From positions 1 to 9,512 of the forward strand of contig CAJMRT010000057.1 of the NCBI GenBank assembly GCA_905215855.1: a stretch of 9,512 nt of DNA, in the 5' to 3' direction. Numbering within the stretch: position 1 is the first letter of the stretch; every line of letters starts with the position of its first letter. A model generated the notes under the pieces. That model was given only the letters and a program-made list of their open reading frames with translations. It ran no database searches and was not told the origin of the DNA. A program made the translations under genes and the position numbers. This document shows positions 5,654-9,512 of this stretch, one piece after another. Origin of the DNA: an uncultured bacterium (GTDB taxonomy: Bacteria; Bacillota; Clostridia; Oscillospirales; Acutalibacteraceae).

Positions 5654-7474
5654 TTATTTCTTACGGAATGCCTGTTTCATACGCTGTTCTTTTGAAAGAA
5701 TACGCTTGCGCATACGGATATTTTCGGGAGTAACCTCAACAAGTTCATCATCAGCGATGAATTCAAGGCACTGTTCAAGTGACATAACAGTCGGAGGTGT
5801 AAGCTTGAGGGCATCATCAGAACCCGATGCACGGGTGTTTGTGATGTGTTTTTTCTTGCAGACATTAACTGTGATATCCTCAGACTTAGGACTTGCGCCT
5901 ACAATCATACCCTCGTAAACAGGAACGCCCGGTCCGATAAAGAGTCTGCCTCTTTCCTGAGCGGCATAAAGACCGTAGGTTACAGTTTCGCCTGTTTCAA
6001 AGGCGATGAGTGAACCCTGATGGCGGGTTACGATTTCACCCTTGTATGGCTCATAACCGTCAAATACATGGTTCATAATGCCGTTACCGTTTGTATCTGT
6101 AAGAAATTCGGGGCGATAACCCATAAGACCTCTTGACGGGATTCTGAATTCTATGTGAGTAACACCGCCCTCACGAGTGCCCATATTGATAAGCTCTGCC
6201 TTTCTTGAACCGAGCTTTTCCATTACAGGACCTACATATGTGTCAGGTACTTCGATAATGAGGAATTCCATAGGCTCGTGAAGTTTGCCGTCAATCATCT
6301 TTGTGATAACCTGCGGACGAGATACCTGAAATTCGTAGTTCTGACGGCGCATTGTTTCGATGAGGATTGAAAGGTGGAGTTCACCTCTGCCAGATACCTT
6401 GAATGTATCGGCGCTGTCTGTTTCTTCAACACGGAGTGCAACATTTGTTTCAATTTCCTTGAAAAGTCTGTCACGGAGGTTACGGGAGGTTACATACTTA
6501 CCCTCTCTGCCTGCAAACGGTGAGTTGTTTACGATAAAGTTCATTGAAACCGTAGGCTCGTCAATCTTTACGAACGGGAGCGGCTCAACGCAATCGTTTG
6601 AACAGATTGTTTCACCGATATTGATATCCTGAACACCGCTTACGCAAACGATGTCGCCGACTGTTGCAGTGTCACATTCAACTCTTTTAAGTCCTTCAAA
6701 CTGATAGAGCTTTGCAATTCTTACATTCTGAGTTGTACCGTCTGTGTGACAGAGAACGGCAGCCTCTCCGTTCTTTGCAGTACCTCTTTCAACACGGCCT
6801 ACACCGATTCTGCCGACAAATTTATCAGAGTCAATGTTTGAAATAAGGAGCTGGAGTCCTCCGTTCATATCACCCTGAGGAGCAGGGATTTCTTTTACAA
6901 TTGCGTCAAAGAGAGGTTTCATATCCGTACCGGGTTCATGATAATCCTCTGATGCATAGCCGTCACGGGCAGACGCATAAATTACAGGGAATTCAAGCTG
7001 ATCTTCGTCGGCACCGAGTTCGATAAAGAGGTCGAGAACCTCGTCAACAACCTCTTCGGGTCTTGCACCGGGACGGTCGATTTTGTTAAGAACAACAAGC
7101 GGCTTTTTGCCGAGGCCGAGTGCCTTTTTAAGAACAAATCTTGTCTGCGGCATACAACCCTCAAATGCATCAACAAGCAATACAACGCCGTCAACCATCT
7201 GGAGAATACGCTCAACCTCACCGCCGAAATCGGCATGACCGGGGGTGTCAACAATGTTAATTTTTATGCCGTTGTACATTACGGCTGTCGGCTTTGAAAG
7301 GATTGTGATACCTCTTTCACGCTCAAGGTCATTAGAGTCCATTACTCTTTCTTCTACATTTTCATTTGCTCTGAAAACACCGCTCTGCTTCAAAAGCTGG
7401 TCAACCAGAGTAGTTTTGCCGTGGTCAACATGGGCGATAATTGCAATATTTCTTAAATTCTCTCTTACATCCAT
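5654..7474 (-). CDS. typA: TypA/BipA ribosome-associated translational GTPase
   Basis: A 606-residue GTPase of the EF-G-like family that binds ribosomes and aids 50S assembly and growth under stress or cold. All the G motifs are present: G1 AHVDHGKT (14-21), G2 with RGIT (54-57), G3 DTPGH (76-80), G4 NKID (130-133) and G5 SAR near 165. After the G domain come the beta-barrel domain, the domain III and V regions (FKVSGRGELHLSILIE, EVPDTYVGPVMEKLG, EFRIPSRGLMGYR), and the TypA-specific C-terminal domain with KKKHITNTRASGSDDALKL and a basic end (KEQRMKQAFRKK). Its length is normal for TypA, with no frameshift. The ATG at 7474 is chosen over an in-frame GTG at 7501 because GAGGT lies 6 bases before it, and because MDVRENLRNIAIIAHVDHGK is the usual TypA beginning. 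It is the first gene of a three-gene operon driven by the promoter at 7527-7555. Confidence 0.98.
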   Translation of the reverse strand: MDVRENLRNIAIIAHVDHGKTTLVDQLLKQSGVFRANENVEERVMDSNDLERERGITILSKPTAVMYNGIKINIVDTPGHADFGGEVERILQMVDGVVLLVDAFEGCMPQTRFVLKKALGLGKKPLVVLNKIDRPGARPEEVVDEVLDLFIELGADEDQLEFPVIYASARDGYASEDYHEPGTDMKPLFDAIVKEIPAPQGDMNGGLQLLISNIDSDKFVGRIGVGRVERGTAKNGEAAVLCHTDGTTQNVRIAKLYQFEGLKRVECDTATVGDIVCVSGVQDINIGETICSNDCVEPLPFVKIDEPTVSMNFIVNNSPFAGREGKYVTSRNLRDRLFKEIETNVALRVEETDSADTFKVSGRGELHLSILIETMRRQNYEFQVSRPQVITKMIDGKLHEPMEFLIIEVPDTYVGPVMEKLGSRKAELINMGTREGGVTHIEFRIPSRGLMGYRPEFLTDTNGNGIMNHVFDGYEPYKGEIVTRHQGSLIAFETGETVTYGLYAAQERGRLFIGPGVPVYEGMIVGASPKSEDITVNVCKKKHITNTRASGSDDALKLTPPTVMSLEQCLEFIADDELVEVTPENIRMRKRILSKEQRMKQAFRKK

Positions 7475-7480
7475 AAAAAT

Positions 7481-7485
7481 ACCTC
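7481..7485 (-). promoter_or_regulatory. Ribosome binding site of typA
   Basis: GAGGT on the minus strand, 6 bases before the ATG at 7474. It rules out the in-frame GTG nine codons upstream as the main start, because the site lies inside that extension. Confidence 0.8.
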
Positions 7486-7526
7486 GTTTTGCTAAAATCA
7501 CTTAAATCTTATTGCATACATCAAGC

Positions 7527-7555
7527 ATTATAACACTATAAAAGCTAAAATTCAA
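7527..7555 (-). promoter_or_regulatory. Promoter of the typA operon, sigma-A type with extended -10
   Basis: On the minus strand the -35 box TTGAAT (7555-7550, four of six consensus bases) is 17 bases from a perfect -10 box TATAAT (7532-7527). TGT directly before it makes an extended -10. Transcription would begin near 7520, giving a leader of about 46 bases. This is the only good promoter seen upstream of typA, and it probably serves all three genes down to the terminator at 4179-4208. Confidence 0.8.
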
Positions 7556-7638
7556 TTTATATTTTTCATCACCTTTTATGCTAATATCCGACACTTTTTG
7601 AACATTTTTCCGATAGAAAACCGCAAAAAATATTTTTT

Positions 7639-7662
7639 AGTGAAAAAATAACGATTTTCACT
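7639..7662. repeat. Perfect interrupted inverted repeat in the typA-aconitase divergent region
   Basis: AGTGAAAA (7639-7646) and TTTTCACT (7655-7662) are exact reverse complements around an 8-base spacer. The element starts 84 bases upstream of the typA -35 box and ends 19 bases before the aconitase -35 box. That is a plausible place for an operator, acting mainly on the aconitase promoter. As RNA it would have no T-tract and lies outside both predicted transcripts, so a DNA site is likelier than a terminator. It is not the CcpC or cre consensus, and no binding protein is identified. Confidence 0.5.
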
Positions 7663-7681
7663 CATTTTGCGTGAATTTTTC

Positions 7682-7710
7682 TTTACAATATCTCAAGATT
7701 GTTATATAAT
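7682..7710 (+). promoter_or_regulatory. Promoter of the aconitase gene, sigma-A type
   Basis: The -35 box TTTACA (7682-7687, five of six consensus bases) and the perfect -10 box TATAAT (7705-7710) are separated by 17 bases, close to the ideal housekeeping promoter. Transcription would begin near 7717, leaving a leader of about 64 bases before the ATG. Confidence 0.85.
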
Positions 7711-7720
7711 TAACATAGTG

Positions 7721-7737
7721 TTTTGCATTTTTTTGCA
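7721..7737 (+). repeat. Direct repeat TTTTGCA at the aconitase transcription start
   Basis: TTTTGCA occurs at 7721-7727 and 7731-7737, 10 bases apart (one helical turn), just after the predicted start site. A third partial copy, TTTTGC, is at 7665-7670. The spacing would suit a protein bound to one face of the DNA, but in AT-rich DNA such a short repeat may be chance. Confidence 0.3.
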
Positions 7738-7748
7738 GGACCTGAATT

Positions 7749-7769
7749 ATGATAGGTATTAATTTTTAG
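7749..7769 (+). other. Possible six-codon leader peptide before aconitase
   Basis: ATG at 7749 opens a tiny frame coding MIGINF and ending in TAG at 7767-7769. AGGA (7737-7740) lies 8 bases upstream, as a ribosome binding site would. The TAG overlaps the AGGAGGT site of the aconitase gene, so if translated it could couple to or occlude aconitase initiation. The frame is very short and may be chance. Confidence 0.2.
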
Positions 7770-7774
7770 GAGGT
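7768..7774 (+). promoter_or_regulatory. Ribosome binding site of aconitase
   Basis: A near-perfect AGGAGGT, 6 bases before the ATG at 7781. It predicts strong translation and fixes the start. Confidence 0.9.
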
Positions 7775-7780
7775 AATATT

Positions 7781-9512
7781 ATGGGCTACACGATTGCGCA
7801 GAAAATCATCAAGAATCATCTTGTCTGCGGAGAAATGACCGTTGGCAGTGATATCGGTCTTAAAATCGACCAGACTCTTACTCAGGATGCAACAGGCACC
7901 ATGGCTTATATCGAATATGAGGCTATGGGCATTCCGAGAGTAAAAACAGAAAAAAGCGTTGCTTACATTGACCACAACACACTTCAGACAGGTTTTGAAA
8001 ACGCCGATGACCACAGATTCATTCAGTCTGTTTGTAAAAAACACGGTATCTATTTTTCAAGACCCGGCAACGGCATTTGTCATCAGGTTCACCTTGAAAG
8101 ATTCGGCAAACCGGGAAAGACTTTAATCGGTTCTGACAGCCACACTCCGACAGGCGGCGGTATCGGTATGCTCGCAATCGGTGCAGGCGGTCTTGATGTT
8201 GCTGTTGCCATGGGCGGCGGCGCATACTATATTACTATGCCGAAAATGGTAAGAGTTAATCTTACGGGCAAACTCAGTCCGTGGGTTTCTGCAAAAGATA
8301 TTATTCTCGCAGTTCTTCGTGTTATGAGCGTTAAGGGCGGCGTCGGCAAGATTGTTGAGTACGGCGGAGAAGGTGTTGCCACACTTACGGTTCCCGAAAG
8401 AGCAACAATCACAAATATGGGTGCAGAGCTTGGTGCTACAACTTCTGTATTTCCGTCTGATGAAACAACAAGAAAGTTCCTCAAGGCTCAGGGCCGTGAG
8501 GAAGACTATACAGAGCTCAAGGCTGATGATGACGCTGTTTATGACGAAGTTATCGAAATCAACCTTTCAGAGCTTGAACCGCTTGCAGCCTGTCCTCACT
8601 CACCTGACAATGTTAAGCCAATCAAAGAGCTTGAGGGCAAGAAGATTGATCAGGTTTGTATCGGTTCATGTACAAACTCAAGTTATCTTGACCTTATGAG
8701 AGTTGCTCACATTCTCAAGGGCAAAAAGGTTGCAGACAATGTATCGCTCGCAATTGCTCCAGGTTCGAAACAGGTATTCAATATGCTCGCTCTCAACGGC
8801 GCACTCGGCGACATGATAGCGGCAGGTGCAAGAATCCTTGAAAGTGCTTGCGGTCCTTGTATCGGTATGGGACAGTCACCTAACAGCGGCGGTATCTCAC
8901 TCAGAACATTCAACCGTAACTTTGAGGGCAGAAGCGGAACGGCAGACGGTCAGATTTATCTTGTATCTCCGGAAACTGCGGCTGTTTCTGCAATCAACGG
9001 CGTATTTACAGACCCGAGATGTCTTGGTGCGGCTGCTGAGATTGAAATGCCCGAAAAATTCCTCATCAATGATAATATGGTTATTGATCCCGCTCCTGTT
9101 GAAGAAATGGACAGCGTAGAAATTCTCCGTGGTCCTAACATCAAGAGCTATCCCGAAACTCATCCGCTCACAGATTCTATCGAGGCGTCATGTTCACTCA
9201 AGGTCGGCGACAACATTACAACCGACCATATTATGCCAGCAGGCGCAAAGATTCTTCCGCTCCGTTCAAATATTCCGAAAATTTCAGAGCATTGCTTTAC
9301 GGTATGCGACAAGGAATTCCCAACCCGTGCAAAGACACTCGGCAAGAGCATTATTGTCGGCGGTGAAAACTACGGTCAGGGTTCATCCCGTGAGCATGCG
9401 GCTCTCGCTCCCCTCTTCCTCGGTGTTAAGGCTGTACTCGTAAAGAGCTTTGCAAGAATTCACAAGAGCAACCTTATCAATGCAGGTATTCTTCCGCTTA
9501 CATTCGTAAACG
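7781..9512 (+). CDS. acn: Aconitate hydratase, short Aquifex-type (LeuC/LeuD-like fusion), 3' end outside the window
   Basis: Iron-sulfur enzyme that interconverts citrate and isocitrate via cis-aconitate in the cytoplasm. The frame is open from the ATG to the right edge (577 codons). Residues about 1-420 form the catalytic aconitase/LeuC-like part, with SDSHTPTGGG at 118-127 and the [4Fe-4S] ligands C297 (GSCTNSS), C357 and C360 (ACGPCIG). After a linker, the swivel (LeuD-like) domain starts near 470, with DNITTDHIMPAG (477-488), GGENYGQGSSREHAAL (527-542) and FARIHKSNLINAGILPL (558-574). The compact layout fits the putative Aquifex-type family of about 640 residues rather than the roughly 900-residue AcnA or AcnB, so about 60-70 residues are probably missing beyond the window. 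Homoaconitase or isopropylmalate isomerase is a less likely alternative, because those usually keep the two domains on separate chains. A strong promoter and ribosome binding site precede it. Citrate synthase and isocitrate dehydrogenase genes might follow downstream, but are not seen here. Confidence 0.95.
   Translation, partial: MGYTIAQKIIKNHLVCGEMTVGSDIGLKIDQTLTQDATGTMAYIEYEAMGIPRVKTEKSVAYIDHNTLQTGFENADDHRFIQSVCKKHGIYFSRPGNGICHQVHLERFGKPGKTLIGSDSHTPTGGGIGMLAIGAGGLDVAVAMGGGAYYITMPKMVRVNLTGKLSPWVSAKDIILAVLRVMSVKGGVGKIVEYGGEGVATLTVPERATITNMGAELGATTSVFPSDETTRKFLKAQGREEDYTELKADDDAVYDEVIEINLSELEPLAACPHSPDNVKPIKELEGKKIDQVCIGSCTNSSYLDLMRVAHILKGKKVADNVSLAIAPGSKQVFNMLALNGALGDMIAAGARILESACGPCIGMGQSPNSGGISLRTFNRNFEGRSGTADGQIYLVSPETAAVSAINGVFTDPRCLGAAAEIEMPEKFLINDNMVIDPAPVEEMDSVEILRGPNIKSYPETHPLTDSIEASCSLKVGDNITTDHIMPAGAKILPLRSNIPKISEHCFTVCDKEFPTRAKTLGKSIIVGGENYGQGSSREHAALAPLFLGVKAVLVKSFARIHKSNLINAGILPLTFVN

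Noticed and set aside
8352..8699. Long alternative plus-strand frame inside the aconitase gene
   Set aside because: The main frame codes an unmistakable aconitase with all its iron-sulfur ligands; the other frame is an out-of-phase shadow with no ribosome binding site or family features.

Overview
The window looks like chromosome from a low-GC Gram-positive anaerobe, most likely a member of the Clostridia. The grounds are AT-rich DNA with strong GGAGG-type ribosome binding sites, an AgrC/LytTR-type two-component pair, a single-pass signal-anchored HtrA, a DLEWNG-type DEDDh exonuclease typical of clostridia, and a short LeuC/LeuD-like (Aquifex-type) aconitase. The genus cannot be fixed from the sequence. 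There is no rRNA, tRNA, CRISPR array, transposase or integrase. This is mostly core genome, with a few unusual protein architectures.

Layout. (1) Positions 1-2163, plus strand: a two-gene operon with a multi-pass GHKL sensor kinase, open at the left window edge, and its LytTR response regulator, whose ATG directly follows the kinase stop. (2) Positions 2160-2275: a convergent intergenic stretch with a terminator hairpin and an interrupted palindrome. (3) Positions 2276-3979, minus strand: an HtrA/DegP-like membrane-anchored serine protease with a 150-residue Asn/Ser/Tyr/Gln-rich cytoplasmic tail. (4) Positions 3980-4178: the htrA leader. (5) Positions 4179-7555, minus strand: an apparent three-gene operon in the order typA/bipA, DEDDh exonuclease with zinc ribbon, small two-TM membrane protein. 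It starts at an extended -10 promoter and ends in a strong intrinsic terminator. (6) Positions 7527-7780: a divergent promoter region with a perfect interrupted inverted repeat. (7) Positions 7781-9512, plus strand: an aconitase gene that runs off the right edge.

How the parts work together. The kinase/regulator pair is a signalling unit whose ligand and targets are not visible here. HtrA is a surface quality-control protease. The typA operon joins a ribosome-associated GTPase to a 3'-5' exonuclease and an uncharacterised membrane protein. The aconitase belongs to the citrate branch that feeds 2-oxoglutarate and glutamate synthesis; it shares only the intergenic region with typA.

No clearly new multi-gene system is visible. 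The items most worth a second look are the prion-like cytoplasmic tail and the possible self-ligand tail of HtrA, the zinc-ribbon exonuclease next to an orphan membrane protein behind typA, and the structured divergent promoter region with a possible six-codon leader peptide before aconitase.
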